Source: Clostridiales bacterium
Lineage (GTDB): Bacteria; Bacillota; Clostridia; Christensenellales; Pumilibacteraceae
Reading direction: 5' to 3'
Assembly: GCA_015055625.1 (NCBI GenBank)
Contig: SVHU01000025.1
Coordinates: forward strand, 1 to 40,931
DNA: 40,931 nucleotides
In this document: in pieces, positions 27,994-36,253 of the stretch
How positions within the stretch are numbered: position 1 is the first letter of the stretch
Layout: each line of letters opens with the position of its first letter
Position numbers and translations under genes: made by a program
Notes under the pieces: generated by a model
Databases searched by the model: none
What the model was told of the DNA's origin: nothing
The model's input: the letters and a program-made list of their open reading frames with translations, nothing else

Positions 27994-28782
27994 TTAGTGT
28001 TTTTTAGTTTGTGACGGAGTAATTCCATATTGTTTTTTATAGGCCTTACAAAAGTAGCCAAGGTCTTCAAAACCGCAATTCTTAGCAACAAACTGAATTG
28101 CAACGTTTGGAGAATTGCTAAGTAATTCGTAAGCGTAGCTAAGCCTTAGCGAAACAATATACTCAAATATGGAAACGGAATATCTTTTCTTAAAATCGTG
28201 GCAGAGTTTAGATACGGAAACGCAAGAGATTTTTGCTAAATCTTCAAGCTTTAACGCGCTTGCAAAATGCGACGTTATGTATCGGTAAATTTTTTCCAAG
28301 TAATCAAGATTTTTTGAGTTGCTTTCAGTAAAAAAATCTAAGAAAAACGAGTAGGCAAGTGCAGAAGTTCTGGCTTGAGTCGCGCTGTTTGTGTATTCGT
28401 ATATAAAGTTATTTAGAAAACTTAATAGCTTTTCAGTGTCAACGTCATTTCTATATAAAAATCCGTTTTCAGAGAAATTTTCTTCAAGCATTTTTGCGGA
28501 AATTCCATTAACCGTCAAAAACGCGCTTGTCATACCGTTATCGCTTACGTACGAGCAGGGAACGTTTGGGGCTGTATAGAAAGCGCAACCGCGATAAAGG
28601 GGAAACGTTTTACCGTTACAACTAACGCGTCCATTGCCTTCGCTAATAAGCAATATTTGATGAGTAGCACTGCCCATTTTTCTATAAATATTCTCTTGTC
28701 TGTGTCTAGAACTTACGGTTGTAAAATATATCGGATATTTTGTTTTGTCAGTTTCAGTATTAATAATGTAATTAAAATCCAT
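27994..28782 (-). CDS. AraC-family transcriptional regulator
   Basis: A 262-residue regulator with an N-terminal cupin-like sensor domain (about 1-150) and a C-terminal double helix-turn-helix (about 165-262), seen in LEDLAKISCVSVSKLCHDFK and VAKNCGFEDLGYFCKAYKKQ, ending in the YGITPSQ signature. The start at 28782 is chosen because AAAGGA (28792-28797 on the minus strand) lies 9 bases upstream; an open extension of 31 codons would run through its own promoter. It is divergent from the GH2 gene, so it most likely controls it in response to a sugar. It probably controls itself too: the palindrome at 28876-28892 covers its -35 box. Confidence 0.93.
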   Translation of the reverse strand: MDFNYIINTETDKTKYPIYFTTVSSRHRQENIYRKMGSATHQILLISEGNGRVSCNGKTFPLYRGCAFYTAPNVPCSYVSDNGMTSAFLTVNGISAKMLEENFSENGFLYRNDVDTEKLLSFLNNFIYEYTNSATQARTSALAYSFFLDFFTESNSKNLDYLEKIYRYITSHFASALKLEDLAKISCVSVSKLCHDFKKRYSVSIFEYIVSLRLSYAYELLSNSPNVAIQFVAKNCGFEDLGYFCKAYKKQYGITPSQTKKH

Positions 28783-28833
28783 ACAATTCAATCCTTTTGC
28801 AAGATATTCCAAAAAAAAATGCAATATTATCCA

Positions 28834-28862
28834 TTTACTAACGTTATTTTTTGCAATATAAT
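28834..28862 (+). promoter_or_regulatory. Promoter of the GH2 gene
   Basis: TTTACT at 28834-28839, 17-bp spacer, TATAAT at 28857-28862. The predicted start near 28869 lies just before the palindrome at 28876-28892. Confidence 0.6.
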
Positions 28863-28863
28863 C

Positions 28864-28892
28864 ATTATAACACACTTGATATTAAATATCAA
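28864..28892 (-). promoter_or_regulatory. Promoter of the AraC-family gene
   Basis: On the minus strand TTGATA (28892-28887), 17-bp spacer, TATAAT (28869-28864). It is placed back to back with the GH2 promoter, and its -35 box is the end of the 17-bp palindrome. Confidence 0.75.
28876..28892. promoter_or_regulatory. 17-bp perfect palindrome, likely operator
   Basis: TTGATATT-A-AATATCAA, perfectly symmetric around position 28884. It overlaps the AraC-gene -35 box and lies just past the predicted GH2 transcription start. AraC proteins often bind direct rather than inverted repeats, so the binder could be another regulator. Confidence 0.6.
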
Positions 28893-28929
28893 TACAAATG
28901 GTGAAAAAATAATAAAAGGAGAAAGTGAT

Positions 28930-31344
28930 ATGAGAAAGAGCTGTATTTCAAAGAATTGGTATTTTAAAAATACGACGGACAATACCGATTATGAAGTTGT
29001 AGATTTGCCTCACGACTATCAAATAGCTCAACCAAGAAGCGCGGACGAAGTTCCTTCAAATGGTTTTTATCCAAATAAAACTGGTAGATACGTAAAGCAT
29101 TTTAACTTGCAAAAGGGCAAGCATTATATCTTAGACGTAGACGGCGCGTATATGTGTACTAACGTAGAGTTTAACGAAAACTTTTTGCTTATGCACCCAT
29201 ACGGATATACTCCGTTTTTAGTGGACTTGACCGATTACGTAAGAGAGGGTACGGACAAACTGGTTATTACGACTTCTCCGCAAAAGTTTACCGCAAGGTG
29301 GTATTCGGGAAACGGCTTATATCGCGATGTTTTCTTGTGGGAAGGCGGTGAAGTGAGAATTGAGCCGTGGGATTTATTCGTGTATACGCAGGACGTAAAA
29401 GACGGAGTTGCTACCATTAAGGTAAAGTATACCGTAAGCGCGGATAAGAGTAAGGACGTAGGACTTAAGTTCAGCGTTTACAACAATGGCGAAATCGTAA
29501 AAACTCAAGATGTAAAATTAAAGGTTAAAAAGGGTAAAAACCAAGGCGAAGCGGATATTGAAATTCTCAATCCATTGCTTTGGAACGTGCTTGACGCCCA
29601 CCTTTATACACTAAAAGCCGAGATTTTGTGTGGCGAAACCGTAGTTGACGAGTTTGAAACCGAGTTCGGTATAAAGAAAGTAACCGCAGACGTAGAAAAC
29701 GGATTGGTTGTAAACGGCAATCCAATAAAGCTTAAGGGCGGTTGTATACATCACGATCACGGAGATATTGGCTCGGCGTCTTTCCCCGCATCTGAAGAGC
29801 GCAAAATAAGAAAGCTTATACAGGCAGGATTCAACTCTATCAGATGCGCTCACAATCCGCCGTCTTTAGCGTTATTGCAGGTTTGCGACAGATTGGGTGT
29901 GGTAGTTATGGACGAAGCGTTTGACTGTTGGAATATTGCAAAGCCAAAGCATGGATATAATTGGTGGTTTGCCGATTGGTGGGCGCGTGATATTGCGTCT
30001 ATGGTTTTGCGCGACAGAAATCACCCCTGTGTTTTCAGCTATTCGATAGGCAATGAAGTGCTTGAAGTAAACGGCACTTCAAACATGAAAGAGTGGGCGG
30101 AAAAGCTTGCACACGAAGTTAAAAAGTACGATGATACGAAGTTTGTAACAAGCGGACTGCAAAAATACTTTGTACGCCGTAACTCGTCAGAAGATATCGA
30201 TCCCGACGATTATAAAGATTTTATTTACAAGAGATTCAAAAGTCAGGATAACGTAGGAATTAATAAGATTGCCGAGCCGTATGAAAACGCTTTGGATATT
30301 GTAGGATTAAATTATTATTACTCAACGTACGAGCTTGATCACAAAATGCACCCTAATAAGGTTATATGGGGTAGCGAAACGCAGGCAATACGTTTTTATC
30401 AATCGTGGGAAAAGGTTGAACAGCTTAGTTACGTGCTTGGCGACTATACCTGGACGGCGTACGATAATATGGGCGAAGTTGGCGCAGGCAGATTTAGTTG
30501 GGCAAGGGAAAATGAAGCTTCAAAAACCGGTTCTATATCGCTTGGCGGATCAAAATATCCATGGAGAAACTGCTTCCAGGGTGATTTAGACTCGTGTGGA
30601 GTTAGAAGACCGCAATCGTATTTTAGAGAAGCGATCTGGCGTGAGAATACCGAGCCACGCATTTTCGTAACTCACCCCGAGCATTTTGGAGAGTGTTTTG
30701 CTGGAACTGATTGGCATTGGTACGACGTTGAAGAGAGTTGGACTTATGACGACATGTATGAAAATTCTCCCATAAAGGCGCAAACTTACACCAAAGCCGA
30801 CGAAATCAAGTGGTACGTAAACGGCGAGTATGTTGGATCAAGCGCGCCTATAAACGGTATTGCAACAATCGAAACTGTTTACAAAAAGGGCTGTATAAAA
30901 ACGGAAGCCTATAAAAATGGAAATAAGTGCGGAGAATATACCTTATATACTACGGGTAATGCGTCAAAAATCAAGCTTGAGCCCGAAAAGGCGGAGTTTT
31001 TTGCGGATAATCGTGATTTGTGCTATATTCCCATTACTCTTACCGATACCGACGGAAAGTGGGTTGTTGGCGAAGATAAAAAACTTAGGTGTAAAGTTCT
31101 AAACGGCGAACTTCTTGCATTCTTCTCAGGCGATCCAAAGCCCGAGCAAATCAAAGCAAACGAATGTGTAACGTTCAGAGGTACAGCTCTTGCGGTAGTA
31201 AGAGCAAAGCGCGCTTCTGACGTATACGTTACGGTTTATGGCGAAGGCTTGGCAGGGTGTAGCGTAAAGCTAAAAGCCCTTTCGTTAGAAGACTACGAAA
31301 AACAGGAAAAGAAGTTTGATATGATTTCTCTTCCCATTTTCTAA
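28930..31344 (+). CDS. Glycoside hydrolase family 2 protein (beta-galactosidase-like)
   Basis: An 804-residue retaining glycosidase of the GH2 clan. ATG 28930 is set by AAGGAG (28916-28921); the open frame upstream runs through the divergent promoters and the AraC gene and is not coding. The order is sugar-binding jelly roll (about 1-170), Ig-like domain (about 175-270), TIM barrel (about 275-560) with acid/base Glu376 in SIGNEV and nucleophile Glu483 in WGSETQ, then a DUF4982-like Ig domain (about 585-680) and a further Ig-like domain to the end. No signal peptide, so it acts inside the cell on imported oligosaccharides. Beta-galactosidase is the nearest guess; beta-glucuronidase or others cannot be ruled out. 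No transporter is nearby. Confidence 0.9.
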   Translation: MRKSCISKNWYFKNTTDNTDYEVVDLPHDYQIAQPRSADEVPSNGFYPNKTGRYVKHFNLQKGKHYILDVDGAYMCTNVEFNENFLLMHPYGYTPFLVDLTDYVREGTDKLVITTSPQKFTARWYSGNGLYRDVFLWEGGEVRIEPWDLFVYTQDVKDGVATIKVKYTVSADKSKDVGLKFSVYNNGEIVKTQDVKLKVKKGKNQGEADIEILNPLLWNVLDAHLYTLKAEILCGETVVDEFETEFGIKKVTADVENGLVVNGNPIKLKGGCIHHDHGDIGSASFPASEERKIRKLIQAGFNSIRCAHNPPSLALLQVCDRLGVVVMDEAFDCWNIAKPKHGYNWWFADWWARDIASMVLRDRNHPCVFSYSIGNEVLEVNGTSNMKEWAEKLAHEVKKYDDTKFVTSGLQKYFVRRNSSEDIDPDDYKDFIYKRFKSQDNVGINKIAEPYENALDIVGLNYYYSTYELDHKMHPNKVIWGSETQAIRFYQSWEKVEQLSYVLGDYTWTAYDNMGEVGAGRFSWARENEASKTGSISLGGSKYPWRNCFQGDLDSCGVRRPQSYFREAIWRENTEPRIFVTHPEHFGECFAGTDWHWYDVEESWTYDDMYENSPIKAQTYTKADEIKWYVNGEYVGSSAPINGIATIETVYKKGCIKTEAYKNGNKCGEYTLYTTGNASKIKLEPEKAEFFADNRDLCYIPITLTDTDGKWVVGEDKKLRCKVLNGELLAFFSGDPKPEQIKANECVTFRGTALAVVRAKRASDVYVTVYGEGLAGCSVKLKALSLEDYEKQEKKFDMISLPIF

Positions 31345-31366
31345 AACATGGTTTTATTATAAAAAG

Positions 31367-31401
31367 TAAAAGGGTAGCAAAAAAATGCTATCCTTTTTTT
31401 A
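31367..31401 (+). terminator. Terminator of the GH2 gene
   Basis: AAGGGTAGCA and TGCTATCCTT pair around an A-rich loop (one G-T pair), followed by a run of seven T ending at 31400. Confidence 0.88.
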
Positions 31402-31444
31402 TATTATTAAAAAGCTTAACAGTAATGAGTTTTCATTTCCTAAC

Positions 31445-31478
31445 GAAAAAAGCGGTCTATACAAAAGTATAAACCGCT
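31445..31478 (-). terminator. Terminator of rpmB
   Basis: On the minus strand GCGGTTTATAC and GTATAGACCGC (arms 31467-31477 and 31452-31462) pair around TTTT, followed by TTTTTT. It lies 25 bp beyond the rpmB stop. Confidence 0.9.
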
Positions 31479-31502
31479 CAAAGTAGCAAATACTATAAAA
31501 AA

Positions 31503-31685
31503 TTACGCGTTCTTGCTTGTACGCAAACAACGGGTGCATACGTACTCGTTAGAAGTAGCACCATTGATTTCTACTTTTACCTTGTGAACGTTAGCGCTAA
31601 AAGTACGTCTAGTATGACGATTAGAGTGGCTTACGTTGTTTCCACTGGTCTTACCTTTACCACAAATAACACAAACTCTGCTCAT
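31503..31685 (-). CDS. rpmB: 50S ribosomal protein L28
   Basis: 60 residues from ATG 31685, with GGAGGTGC on the minus strand (31698-31691) as the ribosome binding site; a start three codons upstream lacks that spacing. It opens MSRVCVICGKG and carries a second CxxC (CTRC) near the C terminus, the zinc-ribbon form of L28. SNRHTRRTF and the basic character fit. It has its own promoter and terminator. It is divergent from asp23, as in Bacillus, where rpmB also faces away from yloU. Firm. Confidence 0.96.
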   Translation of the reverse strand: MSRVCVICGKGKTSGNNVSHSNRHTRRTFSANVHKVKVEINGATSNEYVCTRCLRTSKNA

Positions 31686-31725
31686 TATAAGCACCTCCCT
31701 GGGCGAATTTTTGACTTACCCGAAT

Positions 31726-31754
31726 AATATACCACTTTTTTTCAAGAATGGCAA
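31726..31754 (-). promoter_or_regulatory. Promoter of rpmB
   Basis: On the minus strand TTGCCA (31754-31749), 17-bp spacer, TATATT (31731-31726), about 41 bp before the rpmB start codon. Confidence 0.6.
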
Positions 31755-31988
31755 GCAAAATAAGGGCGTTTTTTTAAAATAATTCATATAAAAAAAGAAC
31801 TTATTTTACTTTATCCTCATAAATTTTGCTATAAGAGTGTAAAAATAGTGGTATAAAAGCAATTAATAATAATCATTTTAAGAAAATAATAACACTACAA
31901 GTAGATTAATAAGTATAACTAAGTGGGCAATAGTAAGGATAGGTTTGTTGCAAATTTGGTGAAAAAACAGTAAATTATAAAAAAACCC
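31755..31988. other. AT-rich spacer between the rpmB and asp23 promoters
   Basis: About 230 bp of very AT-rich sequence with no credible ORF, no strong hairpin and no match to the repeats elsewhere in the window. It may hold upstream promoter elements for the divergent pair, but nothing definite is seen. Confidence 0.6.
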
Positions 31989-32017
31989 TTGCTTTATTTG
32001 CAATTTTATAGTACAAT
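31989..32017 (+). promoter_or_regulatory. Promoter of asp23-fakA
   Basis: TTGCTT at 31989-31994, 17-bp spacer, TACAAT at 32012-32017. It lies 44 bp before the asp23 start. Confidence 0.7.
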
Positions 32018-32061
32018 ATATATGGTAGTTATGCGTACTATGTTTGGCCAAGGAGGTACTG

Positions 32062-32412
32062 ATGAGCGTAAACACGTCCAATGCTTACGGAAATATAACA
32101 ATTACCGAAGAAGCAATAGCCCAAGTAGCAGGGCGCACCGCATTGGAATGTTATGGCGTTTTAGATTTAGTATCAAGGCGACTGTCCGACAGCTTTATGG
32201 AACTTTTGAAAAAACGTTCGGATTCCAGAGGAGTGCGCGTACTTACAAACGGAGATAGAATTTTCATCGATTTATATATAATAATCAAATACGGAGTATC
32301 CATTTCGGCGGTAGGTGAGTCGTTAAAGGAAGTAGTGAAGTACAACGTCGAAAGGTTTACCGGAATGGTCGTAGACACCGTCAATATTAACGTAGTCGGT
32401 GTTAGACTGTAA
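32062..32412 (+). CDS. Asp23/YloU-family protein
   Basis: 116 residues of the Asp23 (alkaline shock protein) family, cytoplasmic proteins tied to envelope stress and, in some species, to the membrane through AmaP. The family pattern ITITEEAIAQVAGRTALECYGV and VDLYIIIKYGVSISAVGESL is clear. ATG 32062 has AGGAGGT (32051-32057) five bases before it; the open extension to a TTG at 32044 is not needed. It is 16 bp before fakA, the usual yloU-yloV pair. Its exact role is not settled. Confidence 0.93.
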   Translation: MSVNTSNAYGNITITEEAIAQVAGRTALECYGVLDLVSRRLSDSFMELLKKRSDSRGVRVLTNGDRIFIDLYIIIKYGVSISAVGESLKEVVKYNVERFTGMVVDTVNINVVGVRL

Positions 32413-32428
32413 TTAATTTGGAGGATTT

Positions 32429-34066
32429 ATGCAAAAAAAGATTAATGGAGCAACTTTCCGTAAGATGATATTAAACGGAGCAAAATTGCTCGAAAAAAAC
32501 AAGGAGTACGTAGACTCATTGAACGTGTTCCCTGTTCCCGATGGCGATACGGGTACTAATATGTCGCTAACGCTTTTCTCTGCAGCAAAGGAAGTTTCAA
32601 ACTGTTCTAGTAATAAAATGAGCGAGCTTTGTTCTGCGTTTGCAAAGGGTGCGCTTAGAGGTGCAAGAGGAAACAGTGGCGTTATCTCTTCTCAGATAGT
32701 AAGAGGAATGTCTGATGTTTTAAGTAAGAGCGAAGAAATTACGATAAAAAATCTTACCGAAGCTTTTGAAAAGGGTACCGAAATTGCTTATAAAGCGGTT
32801 ACTAAACCAAAAGAGGGAACTATTCTTACCGTTATGCGTGGTATGAGTGAGTATGCAACCGCAAACAGCAAAAAGAAAGTTGACGTTGATGTTTTCTTAA
32901 AGGAAATTCTTGACGCTGGCGAAGAAATGCTTAGAAAAACTCCCGACATGCTTCCTGTTCTCAAAAAAGCAGGTGTAGTAGACGCGGGTGGAAGAGGCTT
33001 GCTCATCATTTTCGAGGGCTGGCTTGCAGTTCTTAACGGCGCGGAAGATGTAGATCTTTCCTTTGACGACACAGTATCTAGTGACGAAAGTCAGTATAGC
33101 GAGGAAGCTCATTTCGACTATAACGATTTGGGCGAAATCACGTTTGCATATTGTACAGAATTCTTTATTATAAATCTTCACAAAAAGACCACCGAAGCGG
33201 ATATAGACCGTTTTAGAGAAACGCTTATGACGCTTGGCGACTGCGTACTTGTTATCGGCGATTTGTCTTTTGTTAAGGTGCACGTTCACTCCAATCAGCC
33301 TGGCGTAGTTCTTACTCACGCATTAGAGCTTGGTGAACTTGATCAGCTTAAGATTGAAAATATGCTTGAGCAAAACCGTAAGCTTATCGGCGAAAAGAAG
33401 GAAGAAATGAAGCCTTTTGGAATTGTTTCGGTTTGCGCTGGCGAAGGACTTAGCAACATTTTCAAAGATTTACTTGTAGATAACATTATCGAAGGCGGTC
33501 AGACAATGAATCCTAGCGCCGACGATATTGCAAAAGCGTGTGATAAAATTAACGCAAAAGACGTATTTGTTCTTCCAAACAATAAAAACATAATTCTTGC
33601 TGCAGAACAAGCAAAGGCTCTTTCTAAGCGTAAATTACATATCATACCCTCCAAAAACGTACCTCAGGGCTTGTCCGCAGTGCTTGCATTCAATCCAGAA
33701 GAGAGCGTTGCAAACAACGAAGAAGCGATGAATGATGCTTTGCAGTACGTAAGAGCAGGTATGGTAACTTATGCGGTTCGTAGCACTCAGATTGATAACT
33801 TCAACCTTGTAGAGGGCGACATTATCGGTATGGATGCTAAGAACATTGTTGCAAAGGGCGATTGTGTAACTAAGGTAACAGAAGAGCTCGTTGATAACAT
33901 GATGAACGACGAAGTAAGCACGATAACTCTTTATTTTGGTAACCAAGTAACTGAAGAAGAAGCTGCAAAAGTTGCTTCGGATATTGGCGAAAAGTATCCC
34001 ATGTGTGACGTTGATTATCACTTTGGCGGTCAGCCTCTTTACTACTATATAGTATCGCTCGAATAA
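32429..34066 (+). CDS. fakA: Fatty acid kinase catalytic subunit FakA (YloV, DAK-like)
   Basis: A 545-residue kinase that phosphorylates fatty acids held by a DegV-type FakB protein, feeding exogenous fatty acids to phospholipid synthesis. The N-terminal DhaL-like nucleotide domain has FPVPDGDTGTNMSLT (about 35-49, the Asp-rich metal site) and GARGNSGVISSQI. VDAGGRGL (about 185) ends that domain; a middle domain and the C-terminal DegV-like domain complete it. TGGAGG at 32417-32422 precedes the start. It follows asp23 as in Bacillus. A DegV protein that could be its partner lies at 39911. Confidence 0.93.
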   Translation: MQKKINGATFRKMILNGAKLLEKNKEYVDSLNVFPVPDGDTGTNMSLTLFSAAKEVSNCSSNKMSELCSAFAKGALRGARGNSGVISSQIVRGMSDVLSKSEEITIKNLTEAFEKGTEIAYKAVTKPKEGTILTVMRGMSEYATANSKKKVDVDVFLKEILDAGEEMLRKTPDMLPVLKKAGVVDAGGRGLLIIFEGWLAVLNGAEDVDLSFDDTVSSDESQYSEEAHFDYNDLGEITFAYCTEFFIINLHKKTTEADIDRFRETLMTLGDCVLVIGDLSFVKVHVHSNQPGVVLTHALELGELDQLKIENMLEQNRKLIGEKKEEMKPFGIVSVCAGEGLSNIFKDLLVDNIIEGGQTMNPSADDIAKACDKINAKDVFVLPNNKNIILAAEQAKALSKRKLHIIPSKNVPQGLSAVLAFNPEESVANNEEAMNDALQYVRAGMVTYAVRSTQIDNFNLVEGDIIGMDAKNIVAKGDCVTKVTEELVDNMMNDEVSTITLYFGNQVTEEEAAKVASDIGEKYPMCDVDYHFGGQPLYYYIVSLE

Positions 34067-34073
34067 AAAAATT

Positions 34074-34121
34074 TACGCGGAGTTGTTTCTTTAATTTTGT
34101 AGACAGCTCCGCGTTTTGTTT
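34074..34121 (+). terminator. Terminator of the asp23-fakA operon
   Basis: ACGCGGAGTTGT and ACAGCTCCGCGT pair (one G-T pair) around a T-rich loop, followed by TTTTGTTTG. Ends at about 34121. Confidence 0.88.
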
Positions 34122-34131
34122 GAAATTTTCC

Positions 34132-34158
34132 ACACCGCATGCATTCCGTATGCGGTGT
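34132..34158. other. 9-bp palindromic hairpin between fakA and recG
   Basis: ACACCGCAT (34132-34140) and ATGCGGTGT (34150-34158) pair with a 9-base loop. No T-run follows on either strand, so it is not a terminator. It stands directly before the first DnaA-box-like site. Confidence 0.75.
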
Positions 34159-34160
34159 AA

Positions 34161-34245
34161 TTATCCACTTTTACTGTATAATATGCACCGAAATTGTGGA
34201 TAACTCTGTGGATAACTTTGATTTTTGCACAAGATAGGTGGATAA
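34161..34245. promoter_or_regulatory. Cluster of four DnaA-box-like sites before recG
   Basis: TTATCCACT at 34161-34169 (one mismatch to TTATCCACA), then the perfect reverse form TGTGGATAA at 34195-34203 and 34207-34215, then GGTGGATAA at 34237-34245 (one mismatch) overlapping the recG ribosome binding site. A TATAAT at 34177-34182 sits between the first and second boxes and may be the recG -10, without a clear -35. Confidence 0.6.
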
Positions 34246-34246
34246 A

Positions 34247-36238
34247 ATGCTACTTTCGGATATAAAAGGTATCAAATCTAAAAGATTGGAAATATTGAAT
34301 AATTCGGGAATTTATACACCCGTAGATCTAATCTCGTTTTTCCCGAAACGTTATATTGACCTTAATCGTCTTAGCGATTTAAGAAAAGCAAAAGAGGGCG
34401 AAGACGTGCTTATTTTGGCGCGCACTGAAGAAGACGTTAAGGTTAGTTATATCAAGAAAAATATGAACGTAGTAAAAGCTAAGTTTGTATATGATAATCT
34501 AAACGTTTATATAACCTATTTCAATCAGCCGTATATGGCAAAAAATATTGTAAAGGGAAAGTATTATTATATATCGGGCAAGCTTAAGATAAAAAACGGA
34601 CTTACAATATCCAACCCATCGCTCTATCCCTTTACTGGAGATACAACTCCCATTCCCGTATATACCAAGCTAAAAGGTTTACCTCAAAATACTCTGGTTT
34701 CCGCGATAGATACGGTATTAAGTTCGGTGCGTCTAAACGGATATATACCTAAAACGCTGTCTGACAAATACGAACTTTGTGAGATAAATTCCGCTTATGC
34801 AAGCGTTCATCATCCAAAAGATATGCAAGAGATAGCGCAAGCAAAACGCACGGTAAGCGTGGAGTATCTGAATTATATTATTTCCGTTTACGCACTAGTC
34901 AGAGAAAAGACTAAAACAACAAAAAAACGCAAATACAATGCGGATAAAGATAAGTTTGTACAATTTATTCAAAATTTACCATTTACGCTAACTCAGGATC
35001 AAGGGGTAACGGTAAAGCAAATAATAAGCGATTTGGACACTAAAGGTTGTAACAGGCTTGTTCAGGGCGACGTAGGTTGCGGAAAAACCGCGGTAGCAAT
35101 GTGCGCTATATACTACGCATATCTTAGCGGTTATCAAAGCGCGTTTTTAGCGCCCACCGAAGTATTGGCTTTTCAGCATTACAAAACCGCCATATCATAT
35201 TTGGAAAAATATGGCGTAAAAGTAGCGTTCTTGTCGGGCTCGGTAAAAAAGAGCGAAAGAAGCGTAACGCTAGAGCGCATAGCAAACGGCGAGGTTGACG
35301 TAATAGTTGGTACACACGCGCTGTTTTCGGACGACGTAACGTTTAGGGATTTGGCGCTTGTAATAACCGATGAACAACAGCGTTTTGGAGTAAAACAGCG
35401 TAGCGCGCTAGAGAATAAAACAAAGGATGCCGACGTTGTGTCTATGACGGCAACGCCCATTCCACGAACTTTAGCGCTTACTCTTTACGGAGAGCTTAGC
35501 GTAAGCAGTATTAAGACTATGCCTAAAAACAAGGCGTCCATAAGAACTCGTTTTATTCCCAAAGAAAAGGAAGAATCAATGTGGAAATACATTGTAGACA
35601 AGGCAAACGCTGGCGAACAAACATACGTTGTGTGCCCTGCAATAGAAGAGGACGAGGATAGCGAGATAGTATCAGTTAAAGAGCTTTACAAAAAGGCAAG
35701 CTCTATTTTAGGCGATAGCGTGGGTGTTATTCACGGACAGCTAAAAGAAGAAACTAAAAACCGTATAATGAAGCAATTTGCGGACGGAAATATAAAAGTA
35801 TTGGTTGCAACCACCGTAATAGAGGTGGGAATTGACGTAAAAAATGCCACGACAATGGTGGTTTACAATGCCGACAGGTTTGGTCTTTCTCAGCTTCATC
35901 AGCTTAGAGGAAGAGTGGGACGAGGAGAGATTGACAGTTATTGCTTTGTGCTGTCTGATAACGAAAGCGTGTCCACGCAAGAGCGGATCAGCTATTTTTG
36001 CTCGTGTAGCGACGGATTTGAGCTTTCTGAGTACGACTTTTCAAAGCGAGGCGGAGGCGACTTTTTAGGGACAGCACAGCACGGAGGAAGCGGAGAGTTT
36101 GACTTTGATGCAAGCAGTATACGCACGGCAAAAGAAATTTCAGATAGTTTGCTATCTGATGAAAATTACCGAAAAATTATTGGTTCAACTGTTACTGATA
36201 ACAGGTTCGAATACTTTAAGGATATTACGTTAAACTAA
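34247..36238 (+). CDS. recG: ATP-dependent DNA helicase RecG
   Basis: Reverses stalled replication forks and unwinds D-loops and R-loops. ATG 34247 has AGGTGG (34236-34241) before it; a GTG at 34238 would add three residues and lies inside that site. 663 residues. Order: N-terminal wedge/OB domain (about 1-170), Walker A GDVGCGKT (about 274-281), DEQQ (about 375), TATPIPRTLAL, ATTVIEVGIDVKNA and QLRGRVGRG, and the C-terminal RecG-specific FLGTAQHG. Canonical neighbour of fakA, though sdaA genes between them in Bacillus are missing. comEC follows 15 bp later. Confidence 0.97.
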   Translation: MLLSDIKGIKSKRLEILNNSGIYTPVDLISFFPKRYIDLNRLSDLRKAKEGEDVLILARTEEDVKVSYIKKNMNVVKAKFVYDNLNVYITYFNQPYMAKNIVKGKYYYISGKLKIKNGLTISNPSLYPFTGDTTPIPVYTKLKGLPQNTLVSAIDTVLSSVRLNGYIPKTLSDKYELCEINSAYASVHHPKDMQEIAQAKRTVSVEYLNYIISVYALVREKTKTTKKRKYNADKDKFVQFIQNLPFTLTQDQGVTVKQIISDLDTKGCNRLVQGDVGCGKTAVAMCAIYYAYLSGYQSAFLAPTEVLAFQHYKTAISYLEKYGVKVAFLSGSVKKSERSVTLERIANGEVDVIVGTHALFSDDVTFRDLALVITDEQQRFGVKQRSALENKTKDADVVSMTATPIPRTLALTLYGELSVSSIKTMPKNKASIRTRFIPKEKEESMWKYIVDKANAGEQTYVVCPAIEEDEDSEIVSVKELYKKASSILGDSVGVIHGQLKEETKNRIMKQFADGNIKVLVATTVIEVGIDVKNATTMVVYNADRFGLSQLHQLRGRVGRGEIDSYCFVLSDNESVSTQERISYFCSCSDGFELSEYDFSKRGGGDFLGTAQHGGSGEFDFDASSIRTAKEISDSLLSDENYRKIIGSTVTDNRFEYFKDITLN

Positions 36239-36253
36239 CGAAAAGACAAAAAT

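Noticed and set aside
28657-28929. 91-codon N-terminal extension of the GH2 protein
   Set aside because: It overlaps the divergent AraC gene and both promoters, contains no GH2 feature, and a proper AAGGAG site marks ATG 28930.
34132-34158. Second terminator of fakA
   Set aside because: The stem is good but no T-run follows on either strand, and a complete terminator already lies at 34074-34121.
34132-34245. Chromosomal origin oriC
   Set aside because: No dnaA, dnaN or rpmH nearby and no long AT-rich unwinding region; the DnaA boxes are more likely a regulatory or titration cluster.
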